13,915 nt of DNA from CAIRNS01 sp049508565 (GTDB lineage Bacteria; Elusimicrobiota; Endomicrobiia; Endomicrobiales; CAIRNS01), in contig JBELAT010000044.1 in NCBI GenBank assembly GCA_049508565.1, positions 1 through 13,915 on the forward strand, given 5' to 3'. Shown one piece after another: positions 1 to 7,596 of this stretch. Positions within the stretch are counted from its first letter, which is position 1, and the number at the start of each line of letters is the position of its first letter. The notes beneath the pieces are model-generated. The model saw only the letters and a list, made by a program, of their open reading frames with translations. It had not been told where the DNA came from and made no database searches. Position numbers and translations under genes: made by a program.

Positions 1-314
1 AAGTGGTACATGTGCTGTCCCCAAAAACTGTGAAACACATTGACCGAGCATACCGTCGTTATCACGGTCGCACAGAGAAAGACGATCACCGCTCCATCCA
101 ACACGCTCCTCTTGATCACCGGAGGTGCGATCGTCGATCTCACTGCCCACGCTCCCACAGCCAGCAACACTACTACCCTCAAAAGAATCACTTTGGGCAG
201 GTTAAATGCGTCGATAAAATCCGCATTAAACACCAGCGGCATGACGGCCAGTAAGATAGCCATCCCCCAGTATGTTCCTTTGTGTAGATAATGATCAACT
301 CTTTGGTTTTCCAT
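1..314 (-). CDS. O-antigen ligase / Wzy-like polytopic membrane protein, N-terminal 104 codons (3' end beyond window)
   Basis: Reading the minus strand from the ATG at 314-312 gives an open frame that runs without a stop off the left edge. The protein begins MENQRVDHYLHKGTYW and shows three hydrophobic segments near residues 15-30, 42-58 and 72-89. Between them lie short loops typical of the O-antigen ligase/polymerase (WaaL/Wzy) superfamily: an N-terminal 'D-x-F-x-LPK' stretch (DAFNLPK, 35-41) before the second helix, and 'CSVNVFHSFWGQ' (89-100) after the third, resembling the 'S-x-N-x-x-x-S-x-x-G' loop of these proteins. Family members join glycan chains to lipid A or protein on the periplasmic side; many large versions carry TPRs at the C-terminus, which cannot be checked here. 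The catalytic part is outside the window, so the family call is inference from the N-terminus. Only a weak purine-rich ribosome site (ACGAGAAAT) precedes the start. The plus-strand frames over this region are shadows of this gene. Confidence 0.72.
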   Translation of the reverse strand, partial: MENQRVDHYLHKGTYWGMAILLAVMPLVFNADFIDAFNLPKVILLRVVVLLAVGAWAVRSTIAPPVIKRSVLDGAVIVFLCATVITTVCSVNVFHSFWGQHMYH

Positions 315-574
315 ATTTCTCGTTTCTTTACTGGTGGTTACGAGACTTACTAATAATATATATAAAGACAGATATTTGTTATTATTTGATTATAAGGATG
401 CTTTTGACAAAAAGATATCGTGCCAATATTCCTGCTTAGTACATCATCAGAAAAGTGGATAATTGTATTCATACGTTTGGTCCGCAAAAAGAAAGGCTAC
501 TGCATGATATTTTTTGTTGGAAGGCTTTCCCCCGCTATAAGTATAACAGATATCTACATAATATCAATGGTTTT

Positions 575-637
575 TTGCATTAAAGTATATTTTTAACACT
601 TTGCATAATGTGATTGCATTTTCAACTACTATTGCAT
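575..637. repeat. Four dispersed TTGCAT hexamers
   Basis: The word TTGCAT (ATGCAA on the minus strand) occurs at 575-580, 601-606, 614-619 and 632-637, that is, four times within 63 bases. Spacings between starts are 26, 13 and 18 nt. It could be a cluster of binding sites for a regulator of the leftward ligase-like gene, or chance in AT-rich DNA. The words are seen directly; the function is a guess. Confidence 0.4.
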
Positions 638-694
638 ATTGTATAATTAAAGCAATACATGAAGAATGGACAAAAAAACCTTCATACATACAGC

Positions 695-728
695 CAGTAT
701 AAATTATACTGTTAAGTGATTCTCACTT
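695..728. repeat. Two adjacent short perfect inverted repeats downstream of the GT-C/TPR gene
   Basis: At 714-728 AAGTGA and TCACTT flank a 3-nt loop. At 695-711 CAGTATAA and TTATACTG flank a single base; folded as RNA this would be a 7-bp stem with a 3-nt loop. Both lie within 75 nt after the stop codon of the leftward glycosyltransferase gene, and a run of seven T follows on the minus strand at 678-672. The stems are AT-rich and the T run is about 17 nt beyond the second stem, so this is not a classical intrinsic terminator. It may be a 3'-end stabiliser or an operator. The minus strand of 708-703 also reads TATAAT. Confidence 0.45.
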
Positions 729-767
729 CCCAATCCGTATGCTCACACCGTTTTTTGGATTCAACCA

Positions 768-2777
768 TCAATTAATCCCTCCTTCGGTCATGCGATTTCC
801 TCCTTTTTGCATCTCATGCATTCGTTCAATATTTTTATGCACCACAGTGTTAGAGGGGTCAATTGTCAGGCATTTCTGGTAATATGTATCAGCAATACCA
901 TAACTGCCCGTGTCGCGATAGAGATTTGCAATATTGTTTAAAGCAACGATATTCATAGAATCGCGTTCAACGACATATGCAAGCTCTCTGAAAGCTTCCT
1001 TGTTTTTGTTGAGCTTTTTATAGACCGTTGACAGGCTTATACGAACCGGCAATCTGTCGGGGTACGTGGTGCGCAACTCACTAAATATTTCAAGGGCACG
1101 GGGGTAATCGTTTTTTATTCGATAAATGATCCCCATGCTCATTTTTGTCGAATAGATAATATCTTCGAACTGCGGCGCATTTTTCAATTGTTCAATAGCG
1201 AGAACATGGCTAAACTCGATGAGTGATTTATCAAAATCGCGCAGTTCAAACAAACATTTTGCGACTTGCCAATGCAAATTGACTTGGACGCTAAAATCAT
1301 TAGGTTTTCTTTTAAGTGCCTGTATAAAATATTTGAGTGCCTGATCATATTGTTTTTTTTGCATACACATATCGCCCATGAGACCATATCCCAGCCCCTG
1401 GCTGATTATAGTATTGCTCCTGTTAGAGATGTACAAAAATATACATAGTGCAGGCGCAATAAAAAGGAGTTTTTTGTAACGGTGGTTTACAATATGCCGT
1501 TTGATTACAATAAGCCCGTGCGCTGCCAGTATGATGAAAAACGCAATGCCCTGCAGTCGATAGCGAGAAAACACGTAGAACAATATCAGCGATAAAAATG
1601 CGGCCAGTGCAAAATAATACAGTAAAACAACTTTCTCCTCTTTTTCTTTCCAGCCTAACATTAGCCCGGCCACGGCCAGTGGAATAATACATCCGAAATG
1701 AAGAAATGGAATATTAAATAACCACGACTGGTCCTTGATAAAATAGTAATCGACGACATCCGATATTTCTAGTTTATTGAGAAACAAAAACGTTTTTTCG
1801 GCCAACAGCTTGGCATACCCGGCAGGGTTATCAATGATATATCGCAGCCCCTTATGGAACCAGAATGTTGACACTTCAGACGGATGGAGTGTGCGTCCCG
1901 ACTCTTTCTGAGCAAGCTCGACTGCATCGATTTCTTCATATGGCGGAAGTTCTCTTCCCTCACGAAGAGGCACATAAATGCCGTTTGCATCTTTATTGTT
2001 GCCAATAAAAAAGTTGGTTCCACCCTGGTAAGTGACTAGCACAAAGTCCTTGCTGACCATATAATTTCGAACGGTAATCGGTACGATAACAACACTCATC
2101 CCTGCAAGAAAAATGGCAAACATTTTGATTTTTGATTTAAGTGCTACAAGGGGTGAAGTGTCCGGTGACAGGGTAAAAAGCCAGAGGACAATAAAGGGAA
2201 TAAAAAAGTATGAGTGTCCCTGTGAAGCGACATCCAGTCCTTGTGACAACCCTGCAAAAAACAAGAGGGAGGGTTTTCGTGTGTCGCGATATTTTAAAAG
2301 CAAATAAAACAAAACAAGCGTAAAAAAGACAACAAGAGAGGATTTAAGCAACTGTGCCTCAAAAAAGTAAAAAAGCGGGTACACAGATGACATAAAACCG
2401 GCAATAACTGCTTCCTCAAGGCCAAAAACCATCTGGGATATCAGGTAAATAAGTAAACATGATCCTATGCCGGCGAAGAGTTGGATTGTTTTGGGGACAA
2501 TGACAGAATCGCCAAACACCATATAAACAGACGCAAGGAAATAGGGATAGAGAGGATCCTGATAGAACGCTCGTTTGCCGGCAAGGATATCGCCGCTGAG
2601 AATTAATTGTGCCGTTTTGTGATAGGCTGCTTCATCACCAACGGGGGTCAAAAAAAACGGGAGAGGTTTTATTTCGCTAATATAGATAAGTCGTACAATA
2701 ACGGCAACGGATAAAATAAGCCAGAGATACGGCCGCTTTGATCCTTTTTGCGCAGCTAGGCTTTTGTTTTTTTTCAT
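768..2777 (-). CDS. Membrane GT-C (PMT/ArnT-like) glycosyltransferase fused to C-terminal TPR repeats
   Basis: The 669-residue protein has two parts. Residues 15-450 are strongly hydrophobic, with about ten or more membrane helices, and look like a GT-C glycosyltransferase of the PMT/GT39/GT83 kind. After the first helix (about 17-33) comes the acidic motif GDEAAYHK (47-54), which in this fold supplies the catalytic Asp/Glu of the first periplasmic loop. QDPLYPYFLA follows at 73-82, and SRYRLQ at 404-409 matches the Arg-Tyr-Arg motif near the late helices. Residues about 461-645 contain four to five TPR units, for example the helix pair ending KYFIQALKRKPND (482-494) and the last unit near 609-642 ending CLTIDPSN. 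Such enzymes move a sugar from a polyprenyl-phosphate donor to a lipid or protein acceptor; the TPR part may hold the acceptor or a partner. Donor and acceptor cannot be told. The gene starts 198 nt after the stop of the double GldG gene; a purine-rich AAGGGGGG lies about 13 nt before the ATG. Confidence 0.82.
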   Translation of the reverse strand: MKKNKSLAAQKGSKRPYLWLILSVAVIVRLIYISEIKPLPFFLTPVGDEAAYHKTAQLILSGDILAGKRAFYQDPLYPYFLASVYMVFGDSVIVPKTIQLFAGIGSCLLIYLISQMVFGLEEAVIAGFMSSVYPLFYFFEAQLLKSSLVVFFTLVLFYLLLKYRDTRKPSLLFFAGLSQGLDVASQGHSYFFIPFIVLWLFTLSPDTSPLVALKSKIKMFAIFLAGMSVVIVPITVRNYMVSKDFVLVTYQGGTNFFIGNNKDANGIYVPLREGRELPPYEEIDAVELAQKESGRTLHPSEVSTFWFHKGLRYIIDNPAGYAKLLAEKTFLFLNKLEISDVVDYYFIKDQSWLFNIPFLHFGCIIPLAVAGLMLGWKEKEEKVVLLYYFALAAFLSLILFYVFSRYRLQGIAFFIILAAHGLIVIKRHIVNHRYKKLLFIAPALCIFLYISNRSNTIISQGLGYGLMGDMCMQKKQYDQALKYFIQALKRKPNDFSVQVNLHWQVAKCLFELRDFDKSLIEFSHVLAIEQLKNAPQFEDIIYSTKMSMGIIYRIKNDYPRALEIFSELRTTYPDRLPVRISLSTVYKKLNKNKEAFRELAYVVERDSMNIVALNNIANLYRDTGSYGIADTYYQKCLTIDPSNTVVHKNIERMHEMQKGGNRMTEGGIN

Positions 2778-2830
2778 GCCGCCAGAGGCCCCCCTTCTTT
2801 GCCGACGGATAACTAGGATTCTACCTATCT

Positions 2831-2852
2831 ACATCTAGTTCACATCTCGTTC
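2831..2852. repeat. 11-bp tandem direct repeat (one mismatch) in the spacer before the GT-C/TPR gene
   Basis: On the plus strand ACATCTAGTTC (2831-2841) is followed at once by ACATCTCGTTC (2842-2852), ten of eleven bases identical. The flanks carry partial echoes (CTATCT before, ATATTC after). One 11-bp unit is about one helical turn, so both copies face the same side of the DNA. The repeat lies 54-75 nt upstream of the leftward glycosyltransferase start, where an activator or repressor could act. No clear -10/-35 pair was found in the 197-nt spacer, nor a clear terminator for the ABC operon. Confidence 0.55.
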
Positions 2853-2974
2853 ATATTCTTACTATTGACTACCGGTCTCGCCAATACAGATACGTTTCAC
2901 GACAACCGGCAATTTTTGAGCATATGCTTAAGCGCAAACCTTTTAAGCAAAAAACAGTAACAGCGCGATCACAT

Positions 2975-5900
2975 TCACGGAACATAGCTTACTCTTCTAG
3001 ATCGCCGTTTTCGTTGTCGATTTATTCCATACATTACAAGCAGAAACGGAACCATACCAATAACAGCGCATCGCCACATTATTTTCCTGCCCGGTGGCAC
3101 AAACCCAAACCCTTTAACCTCACCCTGACCGCTGGCTTGAATGCGCGCTAGGCTTGAACCATACGCAAGGTCAGCGACTGCGTTGAGGATAAATTTTTCA
3201 TTATCATAGCGTGTTGTATCGAGTTGTTCATTATCGAATAACTTGGAAGACCCGATAAGAAGAAGTTTTCCCGGTTTCACTGCACCTGTCAGGTTGTACA
3301 AATGAGGAAAAGATCCCTCAATGAGTACGCACAACGGTTGTTTTTTGTCAAAATAGTCCCCTCGATGCAAAATATCTTCTTCGAGAAAACCGCCCTGCCA
3401 ATCTAAAGACCATGAATCTTCTGTCGAAGAAATCAGTGTACGCCAGGTAAGTGTTGAAGGAAACGTATCTTTGATCATTCGCCAGCGATTTCCCCAGATA
3501 AACAGAATATCTGACAACTGAGCCGTTATGGGAGATTGTTTATCATAATTAGCAGGTATTGCTCGAATGATGAAGGGCTGCGCATCCGGGGAACGTTTTT
3601 CCCACCGCTTATATGCTCCCCAGCGGATCTGTTCGCGCGTATCCATGGGTGCTTTGCTCTGATCAAACAACACCTCCCGCACCAGCTCAATGCCATACGG
3701 AGCAAGTAGCTCGTCAATACGCGAAAATTGAGGCTGAGGCCAGTACGAAACGCTGTACGCGCGGCCCGAATATTTGCGGGTCTGCATATAGTAATGTTGA
3801 ATACCGACAATCACGTTCTTGCCTGAACAGAGAAAGCGGTTGAACTCCTTTTTCATATCGTCAGAAATGACCCACGGCTGTAAGTACATAAGGATATCTT
3901 CAGAAAACGTATTATGTTCTTTTGAATCATAGAGAGTAACTTTATACCCTTCGTTGCGCAACAAATCGATGAATCGACTGTACACGTCTTCTGAACGGGG
4001 ACTCGATTTCACCTCCAGCTGTTGAAGCTCCCAGAACTCGCCTGCTGACAGGTGAGGCAAGTCGGCAACCAGCGCAATACTCGGATGCTTTTTTTCGAGC
4101 AACCGTTTAATAGAAGAGACAACAACGAACTCAAGGCGTGCGACATTGGTGCGTGTTAATATAGGTTCGACCTCATGAGTCCCATCATTTTTTTCAAAAA
4201 CGAGGCCCGAGTACACCATTTTTTCGACATAGCGGTCATTTTCAATCATGCGCATCTTAAAGGGTTTGATGCCGTATACTTTTAATTGTTTCTCAAGCGC
4301 TGGATCATGAGTTTGTGCAGAAACTGTTTCAACTGATACGCTAAGGTGCCCAGACGAAAACCGTGAGAGCGCCCGCAGTTTCGTTTCGACATCGCGGACC
4401 ATTTCCCGCGCGTTTAACGGCATGTCCTGACGAGGTGAAGCATAGTAACGAATAGCAACATGGTCCATAAGGTGTTGGTGCAACCATTCAGCGGTAATGG
4501 GGCTGATCGTGTTTACTTTTTCGCGAGTCACATCAATGGTTGCTGTACCCAGAAGACCTAATGCTGACGTGAGAATCAGTCCGGCCATCATACCCGCTGC
4601 GAGCATGGCAAACATCCGTATATGTGCTTTCCTGACACCCGTGCCGACAAATTGGTGTCTGAGCACTTTCACAGCCATCAACAAAAGCCATAGCGCGGGG
4701 ATCACGCCCATAATCACGATTCGCCAGTATAGGCGCGAGGAGGATGTTTGTGCGGCTATGACGGGTAATTCTTCTCGTCCCGCATGTATCGAATTCATTG
4801 TTGTCGGCACCGCATAGGTCATAAGTATATTTTTTAGATAGAGCTGACAGGCACCATGAGCACTGACTTCATCAGAGAAAAAGTTGCCGCAGGTAAAGAG
4901 AAACAGCCGTCCCTCCCATGCCTTATCACTGGTAACAACGATACCGAGAGTTTCAACAGCGGAACCGTTGTTAGGCTTTTGTATAAATGATTGAGACGAT
5001 AAAAAGCTCTGTTTATCAGGCGAAAAAGGGATTGTCCAGGCGTTCTGGGAACTGTAAATCAGCGCATCGGTGGCGTGACCGCTTTTTTTTAGTTTTACCT
5101 GATCAATTTTCAGCGGAGCGGCGCAGGGGTAATACAGCGTACCGCCACGCTGAAGCCTAAATCCCGTATAATTAACCTGGAACCCGAGAATGGTTGAATC
5201 AAACGGCATGCTTATATAATTTTTTTTCTCAAGCACTATTTTATCTTCAAGACGAATACCCATATCATTTAAATATTCACTCAAAACCCCAGCTTCTTTC
5301 GGTTTCACGAGGAAACCGTAGTGCCCTGGCGTGTTCTCGGGAACGATGGTATACCCAGAAAGAGTGACAACGACATCTTTGCCATCTCGAATAAAATTCT
5401 TGATGGATTCCACATCAGCAGCGTTGAGATGTTCCGGACCTAGTACAAATGCCATATCGGCACTGCCGGGAATCCCCCCGCCAGAACCAAATGAATAGGG
5501 TCTCACCGTGCCAAATTTAAAATCCGTTATTGTTTTTTTAACAAGTGTGTAAGTGGCTCCAGGCCCGCCATACACTGCCATTGATGAGGTGTATCCCGAG
5601 GTTATTTGTTCCAGATGAGTAATGATCCGGTCGCTGACAAAAAACAGGTGTTCGGGCGTAATATATGAAATACTGCGGGTTTCGCCTTTATATTCAATAA
5701 GAACGCCGGACCATACCGTGTCGACGCTGTATTCGTCTTTGAGTATGGTCTTGAACTGAAACGATGATATGTGAAATCGTCCCACTGTTCGGGTGATCTG
5801 GGGGTTGTCTTCGGGATGTATTACTTCGTAAGTAAAATTCTTTTTACCATAGCGCTTCATCTCGCGTAAAATTACGCGCATATCGCTCTCCACATTGCGA

Positions 5901-6133
5901 AGAGCGGTCGGCATACGTCTGCGTTCCGTTACCAGATAGCTCACCTTAACCGGTTCGTGAAGTGACTCAAGAAAGTGTATGGTGGCGGGGCTAAGATTTG
6001 ACGGAGATCCTTTGCTGATATCAATGCGAAGTTGTTCTTTGTTATGGATTAAAGAGTTAAGAATAAACCCGGCAGATAGCGCCAGCGATAGACAGACTAA
6101 GAGCAAAAATGTATAGAATGGCTTTCTGTTCAA
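2975..6133 (-). CDS. Double-unit GldG-like ABC auxiliary protein (module 2)
   Basis: The 1052-residue protein is two GldG-like units end to end. Unit 1 (about 1-491) has an N-terminal helix at 7-29, then DISKGSPSNLSP (38-49), a large soluble domain with SGVLIEYKGETRSI (142-155), a late strand GRLFLFTCGNFFSDE (408-422) and a closing helix at 469-491. Unit 2 (about 500-1040) repeats the plan: helix 506-529, DVTREKVNTISP (534-545), SGLVFEKNDGTHEV (642-655), GKLLLIGSSKLFDNE (955-969), closing helix about 1019-1037 and a basic tail. Known single-unit relatives (COG3225/PF09822, about 450-600 residues) partner ABC-2 exporters through a periplasm-facing domain. Neither unit has the GHGE motif seen in the module 1 paralogue. 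The start overlaps the permease stop (ATGA), implying coupled translation. The protein probably sits in the inner membrane with two extracytoplasmic lobes. Substrate and role are unknown. Confidence 0.85.
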   Translation of the reverse strand: MNRKPFYTFLLLVCLSLALSAGFILNSLIHNKEQLRIDISKGSPSNLSPATIHFLESLHEPVKVSYLVTERRRMPTALRNVESDMRVILREMKRYGKKNFTYEVIHPEDNPQITRTVGRFHISSFQFKTILKDEYSVDTVWSGVLIEYKGETRSISYITPEHLFFVSDRIITHLEQITSGYTSSMAVYGGPGATYTLVKKTITDFKFGTVRPYSFGSGGGIPGSADMAFVLGPEHLNAADVESIKNFIRDGKDVVVTLSGYTIVPENTPGHYGFLVKPKEAGVLSEYLNDMGIRLEDKIVLEKKNYISMPFDSTILGFQVNYTGFRLQRGGTLYYPCAAPLKIDQVKLKKSGHATDALIYSSQNAWTIPFSPDKQSFLSSQSFIQKPNNGSAVETLGIVVTSDKAWEGRLFLFTCGNFFSDEVSAHGACQLYLKNILMTYAVPTTMNSIHAGREELPVIAAQTSSSRLYWRIVIMGVIPALWLLLMAVKVLRHQFVGTGVRKAHIRMFAMLAAGMMAGLILTSALGLLGTATIDVTREKVNTISPITAEWLHQHLMDHVAIRYYASPRQDMPLNAREMVRDVETKLRALSRFSSGHLSVSVETVSAQTHDPALEKQLKVYGIKPFKMRMIENDRYVEKMVYSGLVFEKNDGTHEVEPILTRTNVARLEFVVVSSIKRLLEKKHPSIALVADLPHLSAGEFWELQQLEVKSSPRSEDVYSRFIDLLRNEGYKVTLYDSKEHNTFSEDILMYLQPWVISDDMKKEFNRFLCSGKNVIVGIQHYYMQTRKYSGRAYSVSYWPQPQFSRIDELLAPYGIELVREVLFDQSKAPMDTREQIRWGAYKRWEKRSPDAQPFIIRAIPANYDKQSPITAQLSDILFIWGNRWRMIKDTFPSTLTWRTLISSTEDSWSLDWQGGFLEEDILHRGDYFDKKQPLCVLIEGSFPHLYNLTGAVKPGKLLLIGSSKLFDNEQLDTTRYDNEKFILNAVADLAYGSSLARIQASGQGEVKGFGFVPPGRKIMWRCAVIGMVPFLLVMYGINRQRKRRSRRVSYVP

Positions 6134-6861
6134 TGCCGTTCCCTCCTCAAAACCAGGTCATTCATAATCAAGGCAATGACGATGATTGAGAGAAAATAAA
6201 AGATGCTTTGAAAATCGATGACACCTCGGGTAAAGGTCTCATAATGCGGGACGGCTGAAAACCGGTCACGCAAGAAGCTGCCGATCTGGACTGAAGGCCA
6301 TAACCCATCTAAAACGCTTGCCACCATTTCGTTACCGCTGACGTAATACATACTTAATACGAGAACACTGGTCAGATACGCAACTATTTGATCCCGCGAA
6401 ACGCTCGACAAGAGACAACTGACAGCCAGATACAACGCTCCCAACAGTACCGCCCCCAGATAACTCGTAAAGATCTTTCCCCCATCGGGCTGGCCGAGCG
6501 CATAGAGCATAATAACGATAGGAGCCGTTCCCGCGAGCGTTATGAGAAAAAACACAAAAGAGGCACAATATTTCCCCAGGATAAGCTCTATACGCCTGAT
6601 GGGCAGGGTTACCAATAGCTCGTAAGTGTTGTCTTTTCGTTCCTCAGCCCAGAGACGCATGGCAATAGCCGGGATAAAAAGGAGCATCAGATACGGTAAT
6701 GGCGCGAAATACGTGCCCATATCAGCGACAGACTCAAGAAAAAAGTCATTCATAAACATCCCGCACGTAAGCAACAGGAAAACCACGGCAAAAATATATG
6801 CGATCGATGAATTAAAATATGCTTTGAGCTCTCGCTCGAAAATGTAGTAGCCAGCTTTCAT
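6130..6861 (-). CDS. ABC-2 type permease, GldF-like (module 2)
   Basis: The 243-residue integral membrane protein has about six helices, near residues 20-38, 52-70, 97-120, 132-153, 158-176 and 217-236. Between helices 2 and 3 is the signature of ABC-2 permeases that couple to NatA/GldA-type ATPases: AMRLWAEERKDNTYELLVT (67-85) and then the coupling stretch ending LGKY. A second family mark, F-x-RGVID (210-216), precedes the last helix. It should form the membrane channel driven by the ATPase just upstream. Its ATG overlaps the ATPase stop (ATGA), and its own stop overlaps the start of the double GldG gene in the same way. It is a clearly diverged paralogue of the module 1 permease, with the same length class and order of motifs. 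Substrate unknown. Confidence 0.9.
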   Translation of the reverse strand: MKAGYYIFERELKAYFNSSIAYIFAVVFLLLTCGMFMNDFFLESVADMGTYFAPLPYLMLLFIPAIAMRLWAEERKDNTYELLVTLPIRRIELILGKYCASFVFFLITLAGTAPIVIMLYALGQPDGGKIFTSYLGAVLLGALYLAVSCLLSSVSRDQIVAYLTSVLVLSMYYVSGNEMVASVLDGLWPSVQIGSFLRDRFSAVPHYETFTRGVIDFQSIFYFLSIIVIALIMNDLVLRRERH

Positions 6862-7583
6862 GCATGTACCTCCTCTTTTGCTTTGACGGCCTGTTCAAAC
6901 ATCTTTTCAAGACGCTCGGTTCTGTTATCCTGTGCGTCAATAGGGACATCAGCGATGATGCGTCCTTCATGGATAATGATGACACGCGGAGCGATAGCGG
7001 CCACCTCCTGAAGAATATGCGAGCTAAACAGGATCGTCTTTTCCTTTGCGAGCATACGGAGGAAATCGCGCATCATGAAAATCTGCAGAGGATCAAGACC
7101 GACGGTCGGTTCATCTAAAATAATGTATGTGGGATCATGGATGAGAGCCGCGCACAATGAAACGCGTTGTTTGAACCCTTTTGAACACTCCATGGTTTTT
7201 TTATGCAACACTTCCTGGAGCATCAGCGATTGAACGCACCAGTCAAAACGTTCTTTGAGTCGTGCGCCTTTAAGACCTCTCACTTTGCCGACAAAGGTAA
7301 GATATTCATCAACACGCATTTGCGGATAAAGAATATTACTTTCGGGAAGATATCCGATCCGCCGCCGAATCTCGAGGGAATCTTTTATCACATCCAGTCC
7401 GTCAATCGTCACGCGGCCTTCGGTCGGCAACAGGTACGTGGTCATGACGCGCAATAGTGTGGTTTTTCCCGAACCATTGGGGCCGAGAAAACCCACGATC
7501 TCTCCGGCCTTCAGCTCGAAACTTACCCGATCGACTGCTGTAAAGTTACCATATTTTCGCGTTACTCTATCAACGGTAATCAT
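6858..7583 (-). CDS. ABC transporter ATPase, GldA/CcmA-like (module 2)
   Basis: The 241-residue cytoplasmic nucleotide-binding subunit is complete. Walker A is GPNGSGKT (34-41), the Q-loop position reads GYLPES (77-82, Glu in place of Gln), the signature is CSKGFKQRV (133-141), Walker B with catalytic Glu is YIILDEPTVGLDP (153-165), and the switch His is in SSHIL (187-191). The signature begins Cys-Ser-Lys where most relatives have Leu-Ser-x, a small oddity. It should power the adjacent ABC-2 permease. The start is well supported: GGGAGG lies just upstream of the ATG, and the stop of the DUF4340 gene is only 13 nt away. The end overlaps the permease start (ATGA). It is paralogous to the module 1 ATPase, sharing the SKGFKQRV core, but too diverged for a recent copy. 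Confidence 0.93.
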   Translation of the reverse strand: MITVDRVTRKYGNFTAVDRVSFELKAGEIVGFLGPNGSGKTTLLRVMTTYLLPTEGRVTIDGLDVIKDSLEIRRRIGYLPESNILYPQMRVDEYLTFVGKVRGLKGARLKERFDWCVQSLMLQEVLHKKTMECSKGFKQRVSLCAALIHDPTYIILDEPTVGLDPLQIFMMRDFLRMLAKEKTILFSSHILQEVAAIAPRVIIIHEGRIIADVPIDAQDNRTERLEKMFEQAVKAKEEVHA

Positions 7584-7596
7584 ACATCCTCCCGGC

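Larger units (their letters stand above)
315..767. other. 453-nt AT-rich intergenic spacer between the O-antigen-ligase-like gene and the GT-C/TPR gene
   Basis: No convincing coding frame lies here. Both flanking genes read leftwards, so the spacer should hold the end of the upstream transcript and the promoter of the ligase-like gene. The right part has two small adjacent inverted repeats (695-711 and 714-728) and then a T7 run in the minus-strand sense at 678-672. The middle has four TTGCAT words (575-637). A TATAAT lies at 394-389 on the minus strand, 74 nt before the ligase-like start, but no good -35 sits at a normal distance, so I do not call a promoter. Confidence 0.7.

Noticed and set aside
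3..291. Two overlapping plus-strand frames of 83 codons at the left edge
   Set aside because: They are antisense shadows of the partial O-antigen-ligase-like gene, with basic, His-rich or low-sense translations and no ribosome site.
408..427. A TGGCACG word on the minus strand resembling the -24 box of a sigma54 promoter
   Set aside because: The required TTGC-like -12 box is missing at the correct spacing (the position reads CTTT).
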